Assembly: GCA_014871385.1 (NCBI GenBank)
Contig: CM026426.1
Span: forward strand, 44,107,363 to 44,171,362
Direction: 5' to 3'
DNA length: 64,000 nt
Source of the DNA: Ceratodon purpureus
Taxonomy: Eukaryota > Streptophyta > Bryopsida > Pseudoditrichales > Ditrichaceae
The notes under the pieces: model-generated
Seen by the model: the letters and a program-made list of their open reading frames with translations, nothing else
What the model was told of the DNA's origin: nothing
Databases searched by the model: none
Part shown: positions 51,682 through 63,119 of the stretch, one piece after another
Position numbering within the stretch: the stretch's first letter is position 1
How the letters are laid out: each line of letters starts with the position of its first letter
Position numbers and translations under genes: made by a program

Positions 51682-51964
51682 TCCTTAGAAATCTATCTGT
51701 TCTAATAAAAGGAAATACTTGCTCTGCAAAATGTGGATCTGTGAAGTGAAGCGGGTGAAGGGAAGATCGTCGGCGACCCGCTGAGTGGACACGACTGGCA
51801 GGCATCTCACATTGGGGTGTCCGTCTGTGAGGACTCCGGAGTCGTCGTTTAGAATGAACAGTATTCACGGTCACAACGAATGGAAGTCCTTTCTAGTCCG
51901 CTGGCCGCCGACTAGGAGAGCCAACCTCTTCCTCACTGAACCGACCTCTGGAATTTGAAATACA

Positions 51965-52170
51965 TATAAAAATGATGAGGAAATAAGTCCTAGTCCTAGT
52001 GATAAAAATGATGAGTAAGCTAGTCCTAGTCGGCTACCAGCCGAGTAGGAGAGTAGGGGCTACTAGTCCTAATGATGAGTAAATAAGTCCTAGTCCTAAT
52101 GATGCAAATGATGAGTAGGCTAGTCCTAGTCGGCTACCAGCCGAGTAGGGGTGTAGGGGCTACTAGACTA
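51965..52170 (+). repeat. About 100-bp tandem duplication with hairpin variants
   Basis: Two diverged copies of a unit built from AGTCCTAGT, AATGATGAGTA and GGGGCTACTAG words. Each contains GTCGGCTACCAGCCGAG (52029-52045 and 52129-52145), a variant of the 17-bp hairpin family with a TACCA loop. Confidence 0.8.
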
Positions 52171-52263
52171 GGTCGACGTTGGCAATTAGTCGTCCAGAAA
52201 ACCCTAGAGAAGTGGATTACTAGAACGTTTACCAGTTTACTAGACGAACTCGTCGGCTGTCTA

Positions 52264-52323
52264 CTGTAGAAGAAGGTCGCATACTGTAGAAGCAGGTCGC
52301 ATACTGTAGAAGTTAGTCGCATA
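52264..52323 (+). repeat. 20-bp tandem repeat, 3 copies
   Basis: Three contiguous units of CTGTAGAAG(A/C/T)(A/T)(G/A)GTCGCATA type lie 20 bp upstream of the ATG at 52344, so they sit in the probable promoter or leader of that ORF. Confidence 0.9.
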
Positions 52324-52343
52324 TTGTCCAATATTTTGTCGTT

Positions 52344-52865
52344 ATGGGGAGGCGGGGTAGCAATGTGGAGCGACCATTTGGTCGGGAGACACCGGCTAAC
52401 CTCGAGGAGCTCCGGCCATGGTATAGGGCGGTGGTCGCCCGTTCTCGCAACACCGCCATTCCAGCTTTCAAATACATCCCACGCCTTCTGCAGCCAGGTG
52501 CGCGGTGGTTTTGGAGTATTGCTCACAGCATTGAGTTGTTGGAGATCTCTAACGCTTCCGGCATCGCCTTCCCACTAACGTTCGAGGAGTCCGAGGAGTC
52601 CGAGGAGTCCGGGAGTGTTGGCAGCGTTCACTTCAGCCACACAGGGGAAGTGTCAACCCAAACCATGTCAACTGCAGGGTGGCTCCGCCTTGTTGACGAA
52701 GCTTACGACATCTCGGAGGGTGCTGGAAGTCGGTGCTCTGGCCAAGATCAGTGGTGCGGAGGGAACGCAAGCCCGCAGTCCACGTATTCGTCGTTTGGAT
52801 CCGTGCATCCATCCATCGATACTGGGTGTAGTGTTGTCCGAGCCAAGTCTACTGCGAAGGACTAA
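52344..52865 (+). CDS. Hypothetical protein, 173 aa
   Basis: This uninterrupted frame runs from an ATG to a TAA. The N-terminal 60 residues look globular (NLEELRPWYRAVVARSRNTA, FKYIPRLLQPGARWFWSIAH). Next come a short acidic Glu-Glu-Ser tandem from a 9-bp repeat (52585-52614), then a Ser/Gly-rich tail. A second frame (52615-52917) is open beside the tail, so a frameshift there is possible. I recognise no family. It shares the GC-rich composition of the 52-64 kb block and lies at that block's edge, tail-to-tail with the DUF7869-type gene. It may be an accessory gene of the same element. Confidence 0.45.
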   Translation: MGRRGSNVERPFGRETPANLEELRPWYRAVVARSRNTAIPAFKYIPRLLQPGARWFWSIAHSIELLEISNASGIAFPLTFEESEESEESGSVGSVHFSHTGEVSTQTMSTAGWLRLVDEAYDISEGAGSRCSGQDQWCGGNASPQSTYSSFGSVHPSIDTGCSVVRAKSTAKD

Positions 52866-52869
52866 TCGC

Positions 52870-53515
52870 TTCATGGCGTTGGCGACCATATGCAGCTTTT
52901 TGGTTTTTTGGCTTTAGGGTGAATTAGTGTGTGTTAGAATTGTCCAGCTCGTTTTCAATAGAGCTGCTTCACACACTCGGATAGTTGTAGAATTCATGGT
53001 TAGCATTTGTTACTGAGGCTTTAGGAGTAGTGGCATCTCTGATGTATACACAATACAAAGTAACATGTAAAGGGCGGAACACTACCGTTGTACTCCGATA
53101 AGAATATAATGAAATGGATAAATATTTTTGATCAGTTTCTCAAAGCGCATAGTGGTTCTACCAATTTTGTGGAAAGCGTCGGCGGGCAGCCGACTAGAGT
53201 AACAGTGTCCACCGTAAAAATCACAGGCCATACAATATAGACCAGCCTCACAAAGTCACCGTTCATGATGCTTATCTAACCTGGTTAGAGGCATCGGCGG
53301 ACAGCCGACGACCACCGAAGAAGGAAAAGTAAGGCATCAGAACAACAAATAGAAGACAAAGCGTAATACATGACTAGTATTGGGTCTACGGTAGAATACA
53401 GTTCTTATTCGAAGGAATCACAGTGTTTACAATATTCAACTATAACGTTTACAGAGGAAACCATCACTAGCTACATCTTCTACAGCTAAGATCACAATCG
53501 TCGGCGGGCAGCCGA
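52870..53515. other. Spacer between two convergent genes with two hairpins
   Basis: This is presumed 3' sequence of both neighbours. It contains the hairpin copies at 53178-53194 and 53293-53309; a third copy at 53500-53516 abuts the stop codon of the DUF7869-type gene. An AATATAATGAAAT stretch near 53105 could serve as a polyadenylation region for the plus-strand ORF. Confidence 0.5.
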
Positions 53516-56500
53516 CTAGTCTTCCTCCTCGTCATTCCAGTTCATCGAGATTCCATGCGATTCGAAGTTTGCCATGGCAGCAATCACAACATCTTCGGGT
53601 ATTAGATGGGACTTTGGGGGCCCCTCATGCGTAGTTTTCTTGGTCCTATGAGTGTACTCCACCCACTCCACCCACTCCGCAAGAGTCAACTCCCTTTCCC
53701 ACCTTCTTGTCCAGCACTCTCTCGCAACCTTCTTCTTACCTTCCTTCTTGCCCTTCATCGGAGTCCTCCATTCAACCTTGAACTTACCGTAATTAGGACC
53801 AGGCTCTGTTATAACAGGCTCTATCGCCCTACCCATCCAAATGGGTAGGTGGTCTTCCTTACACGGACGACAGAAAACCCAATCGCCACGTAAAACGTCA
53901 CGATATGGGTTAAACACAGACTTCGGCCTAGAGTTTTTCGGACCACAGAAAGGATAGGGCTCCACCTCATCCTCGTCACCGGGACGAATATCCGGATCCG
54001 GTATATATTCGTCCTCTGCATCGAATGTGGTGACGTGGTCCCGCTTCCAGTCTGAGATAGGCCAGAATCCTTCCTGTAAGGTGGCGGAATTGGGGGGCAG
54101 TGGCTCGTTGACCTCCTTTAAAATTCGCTCCCAATACAGTACATATGGTAACATGTCTTGTGCGTATTTCTTATCCCGAGCCATGCCAGTTCTCCAGTAC
54201 TCAATGTACTTAGATAATCCACTTTTAATGAAATTTCTCTTCTCTGATCACTCCGCTGCCCTTGCCACCTCTTTATCCGCGTTTTTCTTGCCCTCATCGA
54301 CTTCAACACTACCCCATAAGTGCTTATGAGGAACCGGTTTGGGATCACCGACGGGCAAACGTGGTTTACCCTCTTTGTCTGCCCTCCACATTTTCACGGG
54401 TTTGCCAGGTGGAAGCCATGACGGATCAGTTGCACGCTTCTTGTACCTCATCACGGGCCACCCCGCATCCTCCCCATCCTCCACTACATAGAACTTAAAA
54501 AGATGCATTTCACTGTGACCTTCTATCGCATTACCTCGGTCGTGATGAAAATCAGCAGTATAACTTTTGAAGTCTGCCACTTCCTGAACAACCTCTGGAA
54601 TAAAGGCAACTGTCTTCTGAGAATCCATGAATGCCTTCATAAGGTCGGCAAGGCAGTATGTGTTCTTTTGCTTAATGAGTTTCGACAGGTGACTGAAGTG
54701 GGCGTCAATGTCCTCATGTGTGTGTCCCACAATCAGGAAACCAACTGTAACTTCCTTGAATATTCGCCTCGCTGTCAGCAACGAGCAGAATGCTAGAAGA
54801 AACCGGTTCTTGTTGTCCTTCGCAGAATTGTCAAGCTGGAGATACAACTTCTTTGGCAAAGGAACAGCAGGCCTACCAGGCAGAGGTGGAGTGAGTGGCT
54901 CATCTCTAGAAGGTGGAATTGAGGGGATGCAACGTGACGATCCATGCATTAGCGATGCAAAGAATTCATTCTTTGGCGGTGCCTCGAAGAGTGCTTTTGA
55001 CTCCCAGACAGGTAGTCTCTCCAAGGCACGGAATACCCTGCACAACGAGGAGATTGTGAAATTTGGGTCTCCTGGCCACAGGGCAGTTGCATAGTGTGCG
55101 TAGGCGCCATCTCCGTGACCGTGAGTCAGCATTCCAATACAGGAAATCGGAATTTGACCAAGCCCTGCCGTAGCCTTCGTGATACGTTGCATGCGGGGGA
55201 TCGGTGTTTTCGATGTGTCCATCTTATCATGTATGATGCATAGGAACTCAGTAGGACTCTGTATAGATTGGGTTGTCCATCCGTAATAAATGTTGCGACA
55301 AGCTCGCTGATAGTTCAAATGCCTGGTCCTATCCTCTGTCAAGCTCTGCCACTCGTCCGACCCTCTTGGATACTTGGCAATGAGTTCAACGAGGAAGTCA
55401 CACTCAGTGCACTTGGAGAAATTACTTCCTACTGCCTTGACCTCAACATTGCGGAAGTACTCCTTCCTCATGCGACTAACGGAGGACTGCGAAATCAGCT
55501 TCGCGTTGCACTGCTCATTGACCTGAATAGCACAGAGTGAGGTCGATCAGTTGGCAAGTTCGTCATCCAGTCGGCGGGCAGCCGACGATAGTAATCACTA
55601 CAATTCAGTAAACTATCCAAAGTGAAAGAAGATGAGGAGGAACTTACGGCGTTGGCCATTTCGCGCATGTGATTCCAGTTCATCGCAGACGGGAGTACTT
55701 TGAGCGCGGCCACTCTGTTCTTGCCAATCATCCGAAACTCATTGGGCATTTGGTCGGCATTCTCATTAACGATAGTGGTCAACGTCGCGCGGGCCTGGAT
55801 TGTGTGAATTTGGGGACGATGTACACCGGAATTTCCGTGACTCCCATTGACACGACCACTTCGGGCCGAAGCCTTGTAGCTGTACTACGCGGATTTCAAT
55901 ACTCCGTGAATGATATACCACGCCACTTCACATACGTCAACGTTCGCAAGAGTAACATAGAGCTTCCGCTTGCCAGGTACAGTATGTAAGTGCCCTTGCA
56001 CAGCGAAGGACATCTCTCGCCTTGCCTCGAATGTTGTTGCCTAAAATTTACAACGAATACTCACAGTATCTTCCCATCTAAAAGTCTGGCAACATCGGTC
56101 CTTGCAACAGCGCTTTGAGCTCACTAAGCGGCATTCAGCAGGGACAACCATTCGACGAAGCTTAGTGGAAGAGACGTCATCTTTTTCGCGAACTTTCCTC
56201 CGCACCGATCGATAGGCATTCTTCGGGACACCATCCAGACCATCGTCCGCGTCGGCGTCTGCTAAATTCTCGGAGCAGTAAGTAATTATATCAGAGAGAA
56301 GGTGACCCCCTTCTAACCGAGTGTGAGTCAGACGCCATCTGAGAGTTGTCATCTGCAGATGATCGTCTTCAGAGACGAAGAGAACCCCAACCTCTGTATC
56401 CCCTAGGACTTCATCATCACATGCCTCGTCCGGTAAACATACTTGAATCATTGCTCTACCACGGACTGATAGGTCATCATTAAGAAGTTCGACATACCGA

Positions 56501-57594
56501 TTTCTCCAGAGGTGGCGGTCATGATAAGAAGCATCTCGAGTGGAAGGAGTACCGGAGGTCCCAGAATCCGGACCCCAACAATGATCATCTGTTTCTACGT
56601 CGGATTCTCCTTGTTTAGACACATCGTCGTCACTGCTGATATTCATTGGAGACCTAGTCCCCAGATCCTGCTCAGACGGAGCGGAGTTGCTTTCATCAAT
56701 TTCTTCATTGTCGTTCCCCAAGTGAGGTTCCGTCGGCGGGCAGCCGACGGGACATGTGCCAGCCAACGCGCCGTTCACAAGTGGACATACCTTGTATCCA
56801 CTCCAAAGTACCAATCGCCCCACAGCACACCCGATCGTTAACACATCCGGTAACTCGCAGAAAGCAGGTGTTTCAGAGAATTCTGGATTGACGGACGACA
56901 CTCTCACTATTAGAAAGAAGCTGTGTGGAATCAAGAACCCCTCCCACGTTCCTTTAGGAGAGCACTCCATAATGACTCCAGCGGCTACACAACGCTTTGA
57001 GCCTCCGGATTCCTCGAGGAGCGCAACTTCCATCTGCTCTGCGAGGTTTAGGAATTCTTGAACGGGCTTGACATCTTCTTCAACATCCGTCAGCGGGCAG
57101 CTGACGGCGTTGATGTCATCGTCTTCCACCTCTCCGAAAGGCCTGAGGTCGGCCGCCTCCCACAATATCATTTGTCCTAAGCAGTTGCTCAAGGACTTCA
57201 CACCCTCATCCGGAAATGGTATATTCATTTCCATGCTGTCTGAAACCTCAATCACTTTTACCACCACCACTATAGGATCAAATTCTACAACACGTTGGAT
57301 CACTGCCCTGCCTGCATAATAGAGCCCAGAATGAGTAAGGGCCACGACAATGCCCTTTTCAACCTTCCACCGCCCTGATCGGCCATTCCTTAGAAACGTC
57401 TCGATCGGCTCTACTTCCATTGGATAAAAGATGAAGACCTCGTCGGCGGACAGCCGACAGGGTCGACGGGAAGTGTCCCCGCCGACGGAGTAAAATGTAT
57501 CTGCCGACAACGAAGACGACTCGGCGGGCAGCCGACGCGGATCGTACAACTCGGAGTGTGCACAGAAATAGCATCCGCCGACGATGACGGACAC
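53516..57594 (-). pseudogene. DUF7869-type, transposase-like multidomain gene with three interrupting stops
   Basis: Exons are 57594-56065, 56040-55648 and 55522-53516; intron 55647-55523 is ordinary, and the first gap is only 24 nt. They give about 1,309 codons. Exon 1 has segments like the C-terminal region of large plant transposon proteins (VVALTHSGLYYAGRAVIQRV, CLGQMILWEA) and ends in a Cys cluster (CCKDRCCQTFRW). Exon 3 has CTECDFLVELIAKYPRG, RTRHLNYQRACRNIYYG, CIIHDKMDTSKTPIPR, LYLQLDNSAKDNKNRF and FLIVGHTHEDIDAHFS, the signature order of DUF7869. Asp residues near 740, 871 and 912 could form an RNase H/DDE-like triad; that is inference. A WVFCRPCKEDHLPIWMGRAI segment near the C-terminus resembles a BAH-like module. 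Stops: TAG 55887-55885, TGA 54250-54248 and a TAG inside the 24-nt gap if it is not spliced. It diverges from the family 2 gene. Confidence 0.75.
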
Positions 57595-58429
57595 GTCCGC
57601 TGACAGAAATTGCAGGGGACCTTAGTTGAGAAGCAGTATGATGTCCCTAACCTGTCCAATCAGAGACTCCTCTCAACCGTCCAATCAGAAACAATAAACG
57701 AAGACAACAGAAACGGCAACAGAAGGTGCGGGACAGTTAAGCACATGCGGGAATAATAACGGTCCTCTCAGGAAACGTGTGCGTCAGGAGCACTCTCAGA
57801 GGGAATCGAAAGTGCAATGATAGAAATAGAATGAAGTATGCGCATCTGACGGGGGGTTAGTTATGAATTCCCAGGAGTACAAATTGGCGCCAGAATCGAA
57901 TTCAATTTTGCGCGCCTTGGACAGATCAAGATTTCATCATGGCGGCGAGATACCCCCGCCGTCACAGAACAATGTTAGTTCATTATTACGAATTTAAACG
58001 TGGCGATTGGAGCAGCTGTCACATCACATGCCTACGCCATCATGACTTGGTGACGGATTGAAAAAAAGTCAAAAGACGTCCCATCATCATCCTACGTGGC
58101 GTGATGGGACGGATGTTAGGGATGACCATCCATGCATGGATGGTATGTACATAGCCATACGACATGACCCATCGGGCGTGACGATTCAGTCTCGAGAGGT
58201 GGGGGTCTGCAGGGTATACACCCGCCACTCCCGACATTTCCTCCTCATTTCCAGCCTTCTCTTTTTCAGCTCTCTTTTGTCCTCTTCTCAGCGCTCCGCA
58301 GAGGTCGCGTCGGCTGCTAGGTTTTTCTACGTCGGCTGCTAGGGTTGAGGGCGTCGGCTCCTTCACCTGTGCGCGTCGGCTGCTGTTCGAGGGTCATCCG
58401 CCGACGGTGAAAGGCCATCCGCCGACGCC
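57595..58429. promoter_or_regulatory. Divergent promoter region between the two large genes
   Basis: About 835 bp separate the minus-strand start (57594) from the plus-strand start (58430). No full hairpin lies inside it, but half-sites crowd the plus-side leader (58310-58415). The 58250-58300 part is pyrimidine-rich (TTCTCTTTTTCAGCTCTCTTTT), as is common in plant leaders. No clear TATA box was found. The short spacing suggests shared control. Confidence 0.45.
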
Positions 58430-61400
58430 ATGGCAGCCTCCGAGAGTCGGTAAGTTGTCCAATCGGCTGTCCGCCGACACTCCCCTTCTTGAGTCCTTCA
58501 TGTTTCCGTTTTCTCGCATGGGGTTGTTCCTCCCATCGGCTGACCGCCGACGCCACCCCTTTCTGAGTCCTTCATTTTTCTATTTTCTCACATGGATTAT
58601 TCCCCCCGTCGGCTGCCCGCCGATGGGGAGGGCGTGTCCATCCGCCCCGTCGGCTGTCCGCCGATGGAGTGAGAATCTAATGGTCTAATCTTGTGATTCT
58701 AATTTTGCAGGGCGATGGTCGACTCCACCGCAAAACCAAATGGGTTACGGTCGCTCTGTGACAAGGTTGTTGATCCTGAAGCAAATATACTCGCACGGGG
58801 CTTGAAACCGAGGGTGACATTCCTCGCTGATTCGAAGATAACGGAGTGGGGCATCACCTGGCGTGACACTCCCACGTCGCTGGGCTTCGTGACCAAAATA
58901 GGTCAGAAGCAAATGGCGGGTGGACCAGGATTCGAGATTATTGGAGCCAGGGAATGCGAGGATAAGGACAACGTGTGCTTGGTGTTTGCATCGGTTCCTG
59001 TCGCGGAGGGCACACCAGTGGACTGCTTCGCGGTTGTAATTCCGGTTGAGAAGTGCATGGACGGCTTGTGCTCTAAAGAAGTACAGGAAGCGGCTACTTG
59101 GGGCAGGGGCGAGGACATAGCTGTTGAACAGATACTGGACGTGATTGATACGCTCGGGGACAAAGTGATGGAAGAGAAGACGAAGAACTCGGTTAAGCCT
59201 TCACCAAAGAAAAGAGGCGGCCGCAAGTCTGCTGTAGAAGCGGGCACTGGTACAGTCACCCCCGAGACCGGAGAGACACAGGCGACAGGGGAGTCATCGA
59301 GAAGGAAGAAGGGAAAGGCAGCGGCTGCTGAGGGCAAGGGTGGGAAGAAGAAAGGTGGGAAGAAGGAAGAGAAAAAGCAGACCGTGGCGGAAGCTCTCAT
59401 GCTCGCAAACAATCTCACTTCCAAAACAAAGGACACCGACGTCCTTGCTATGTACCAGACGTTGGAGGAGGGACTTGGGCACTGCTTCCCCAACGGGCAA
59501 CGTGCCCTTCCTTGTCAGATTCCATACAACAGGATACACATAGCTCCCGACGAATTTAAGTACAGAGCGATATTCAGGAAGAGGCAGGATCAGATAAGTC
59601 TTTTCTACAAAGGACTTGGAGCAATCCGGAAGAAGCCCGAGCTGTACTGCCTTCCTATGAGTGGTGACCCCTGAGTAAAGGATCCAATGACGGGCGAGAT
59701 TAAGCTTAAAGGCTTGGAAGGACTTCTTAGACCTATGCCAGCCCTAAATATCAGGTATTCACGTACATTGGATGACGGCACAACGACGCTGGTACCTTGG
59801 TATGAAGATGAGCTCATCCACTGGTACATAATTGGGGGCCAGTACACGTTTGAGGCTTGTCGAGAACTGGGAGAGAAGGAACCACTGGACTCTCTGATGC
59901 GGCAGTATTACCTTAACCACGATATCATTCCTGTATATGCTGATAACAAGGATACCCTCATTAAGGTCTCTAACGCATTAAACATCGAGGTGAAGGATAA
60001 AGTCGCCAAAGTAAGTTTCAGGTCCCAGCTGGCGAAGATGCGCGCCAAATGGATCGAGCGGGGGAGGATCGAGAAGAAAGATGACTTCAGCGCATGGAAG
60101 GTAATTTACATCTTTCTCTTTACCTGTTGTTTCCATGTAGTTGAAAGTAGTCGGCTGCCCGCCGACGCTCAGGTGGTTTTCCGTATTGTAATTGTGGGAT
60201 TTATTTATCGATTTTATTTTCTTCTTCCTTGCAGGAGTTCTGCAAGGAGTACCTCAGTCCGATTCTCGGAAAGACCCCTACGTCCCAAACCTTGAAGCTG
60301 CCCTTAGTCTTCGTTTTTGATGAAACATACAACGAGTGGCAACTGGTGTTCAACGCCTGGGAGGAGGGGAGGATCATCGGGGAGGACGGTTTGAAACCAG
60401 GATTTCCCCCAAAGCCAGCCCGCCGGGACATAACACTCAACGACATGCAGTACGTGATCAGTGTTTGGGACCACGAATGCAAGAGGCTGGCCAAGGAAGT
60501 TCTGGACCTTAAAGTGTACCTCAAGGTCACTGGGAAAGAGGTGGTTCAACGGGACGGAATATCCTTGGAGAATTGGTGTTTTCGTGTGAAGTACGAGTAT
60601 GTTGTCCGAAACGAGCTCATGTGTATTTACAAGGGCTTTGCATCGAAGAAACCAGGGACTGGGAAGCATATTGAGTGGAGCATGGATGACTGGAATTCCC
60701 TTGAAGTCGAGAAAGGGTTCAATGATACAATGATTAGTAATATTCAAGCTGACTTGGAAGATAGTCCTGAGGGGAAGGAGTGGCTTAAGGGACGGAATCA
60801 TCCGCTCACGCCGTCGCACGGGCCAACACCAGAATTCTTCAAAGACATTGTGCAGAAGTACTGGAAGTCGGATGTGGACCAGTCTTCGCAGTCGTCTGTA
60901 CAGTTCGATGCCCAGATTGCACAGGACCTAGGTGAAGTGTGCACAGCTCTTGACGTTCGCGGAGCATTCTACTTGGACAAGGCGCAGTATGAGATGTTCG
61001 TAGTCTTTGGCTACGATCCAGCGGGAAAGGAGATGCCTAACATGCGACAACAACACGTTATAACTGTCGCTGAGAGGATTCACCGTGAGGTGGAGGAGGA
61101 GGTCATTCAGGTGGATGGGGAGGTAGATACAATTAAGGTGAATAAGCTTGTCACTCCATCCTTGTGGCTACTCGATGCTGAGTGTAATTACACTCTTCAA
61201 GGCGTGTCAAGGCTGACGAGTAATTCGTGGACAGATCATACTATGCAATACTTCCCTGATAGTTCCGCCGGGTTTCAAAGGAGTTCTCTCATTGACTCTA
61301 GACCCAAGGTTCATGTGTCCGTTATGTATCCAAAAACAACGCCCGGGGATGCATGGAATACCTTCTCGGACTTCACTGGTTTGAAACGTCCGCTTCCTCC

Positions 61401-62887
61401 CTATGTGGACGAAGGAGAAGATGGTGTTGGGGAGGATTGGTCAAATGGACACTGCCACGCTAGTTACTCTTTCCTCCAATCTCTTCTAGAGAAAGCGATG
61501 CAGTTTGAGGACGTTCGGGTGATCAATTGCTGGGGAGGGGGGAACGTCACGGCCCTCGCTCTGGTAAGTCACTGCAGTCTCTTCTGGTGCCATCGCTGTT
61601 TGCTCACCGATAGTCGGCGGGCAGCCGACGCTGATTGAATCCTCCGTGTTTCTTGGGTAGAAGATTTCCTTAACCGTTTTGTCTTGTTCTGCTGCAGAAA
61701 AACCATTTGACTGTAATTGAGATCGTGCGTACCGAGGAAGAGAGATACGACGCGCACTGTCGGGTTCGGAATATGACTTTCATTCCGGGCGTTTATAACG
61801 TGCCTGTCGAAGCTCCAGTTCAGACCACACAGTCTGGGGCCGGGCCGTCTGTCTCCGCCTCTGCTACAGGCAGGACTGGCACTCTCACGGCTGCCGACTT
61901 GGGTGTGAATGCGGAGGAGGCCCATTTGGTCGGGAAGGGTGGATGTATGGGTTCGGGGAAGACTGCGGGGTTCGCTCACAGATTTATCAGGACTTCGACG
62001 ACGATGTCGACGAGGAGCCACCAGATGTACCCGACCCAGACGTTGAAGATGAAGCTGGAGATGCTGAGGAACAGCCAAGAAACGAGGACGACCAAGCTGA
62101 GGCTCGCATTCCAACTGGAGATGCAGAGGTGGAGGAGCGAGACACGGAGGACTTAGACTATGAACCAGAACCCGACGTATTACCACTGGAAGAATCGAAT
62201 CCTCGTTATGTGAACCCGCCGCTGTCGCAAGTTCTAGGGGAGACCGGAACTGACTCCCTCAGCTTCGGTATTATTTCTCCTACATTTCAAGAGCAGGAGA
62301 CTCCTCTCGCCGAGCCAGAACGTGATTTAGACCAGGCGGGGCGTCCAAAGAAGATGCAGGTTCCTCTAGCATCAAGGCGTGACGATGAAGTGGTTGTCCG
62401 TGTCCAGAAGCCAACCTAGGAGCCTGCAGTGAGCATTGAAGGGCATGTTCCTCCTGCTGCCGTCGGCGGGCAGCCGACGGCAGACGAGCAAACCTCATCT
62501 AACCCCTCTGCCAAGACCAAGTTGACAGGGAAGTCAATCGCATTCGTCACTCAAGGTGTGAAGGGCGCAACTCGGATGATTGGCCCAGATGAGAACCCTC
62601 TGGTCAAGACACGATCATTGAAGAGAAGTAAGACCGATGGTACTGCGCAGGATTCCTCTCTTGTGGGTAACTTATCCCGTGATTCCTCAGGGGTTCAGGA
62701 AGGGGAGGAGTCCTCTGGGAAGGCCAAACGGAAGGCAACTTCGAAGAAGACTTCCTCCAAGAAGGGCACATCTGGGGATCTGCTCATGAGTCCCAGGAAT
62801 GTGGACGCTCCAGAGGACATTCTGTCACCTCCGCGGGCATCCAAACGGGAGCCTAGGCCGAAGAAGCACAAAGGTGGAGGTCAGTGA
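58430..62887 (+). pseudogene. ParB-like / permuted amino-methyltransferase-like protein, family 2
   Basis: Exons are 58430-58449 (MAASESR), 58711-60100, 60235-61563 and 61698 onward; all junctions are GT/AG and in phase. The total is about 1,310 codons. Order: globular N-terminus; Lys-rich linker (GGKKKGGKKEEKKQ, about residues 225-240); a ParB-like part with IPYNRIHIAPDEFKYRA and YIIGGQYTFEACREL (residues 277-390); a long family-specific middle; then SYSFLQSLLEKAMQF, VRVINCWGGGNVTALAL and, across an intron, KNHLTVIEIVRTEEERYDAH. The last part matches motif I ('VLDPFxGSGTT') and motif II of beta-class amino-methyltransferases, but DPF is NCW and no clear DPPY box is seen. An acidic, then Lys-rich tail follows. 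Breaks: TGA 59672-59674, a frameshift near 61935 and TAG 62417-62419. The 261-nt first intron holds four hairpins. Calls are by motif only. Confidence 0.65.
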
Positions 62888-63119
62888 ATCAGGCGGTGGC
62901 CCAGTCCATCTTTTAAATGCCAGCATTGATAATTTAGTGTAGTGATCGGGCGCTAGGATTGTGTTAGATGTTTGTACTGCCAAATATGAATAAATTTTCG
63001 GTAAATGCCAAGTTGTACGCTTTCCCTGTTTCCAAATAATGTTGCTTGCAAGTCGGCTGTCCGCCGACCGTCATCCTAACCGTCACGTTTGTCCTCTGCT
63101 TCGTTTTCTGTCACTCCAG
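62880..63119 (+). other. Intron or intergenic spacer between family 2 gene and HAD domain
   Basis: GTCAGT at 62880 and CTCCAG ending at 63119 would make a 240-nt intron joining the two frames in phase (GGA-G|AG-TCC). Against this, a TGA stop (62885-62887) and an AATAAA signal (62989-62994) would fit separate genes. It contains hairpin 63052-63068. Confidence 0.55.

Noticed and set aside
58903-59493. 196-codon minus-strand ORF
   Set aside because: Antisense shadow of family 2 exon 2, caused by its Lys/Gly/Ala-rich linker.
59672-59674. Selenocysteine or programmed readthrough at the in-frame TGA
   Set aside because: Similar stops break several neighbouring genes and land plants lack the selenocysteine system, so nonsense mutation is simpler.
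61943-61975. Walker A-like CMGSGKT peptide at the family 2 tail
   Set aside because: It lies at the frameshift; the frame that continues for 150 codons reads MYGFGEDCG instead. No Walker B or NTPase context follows.
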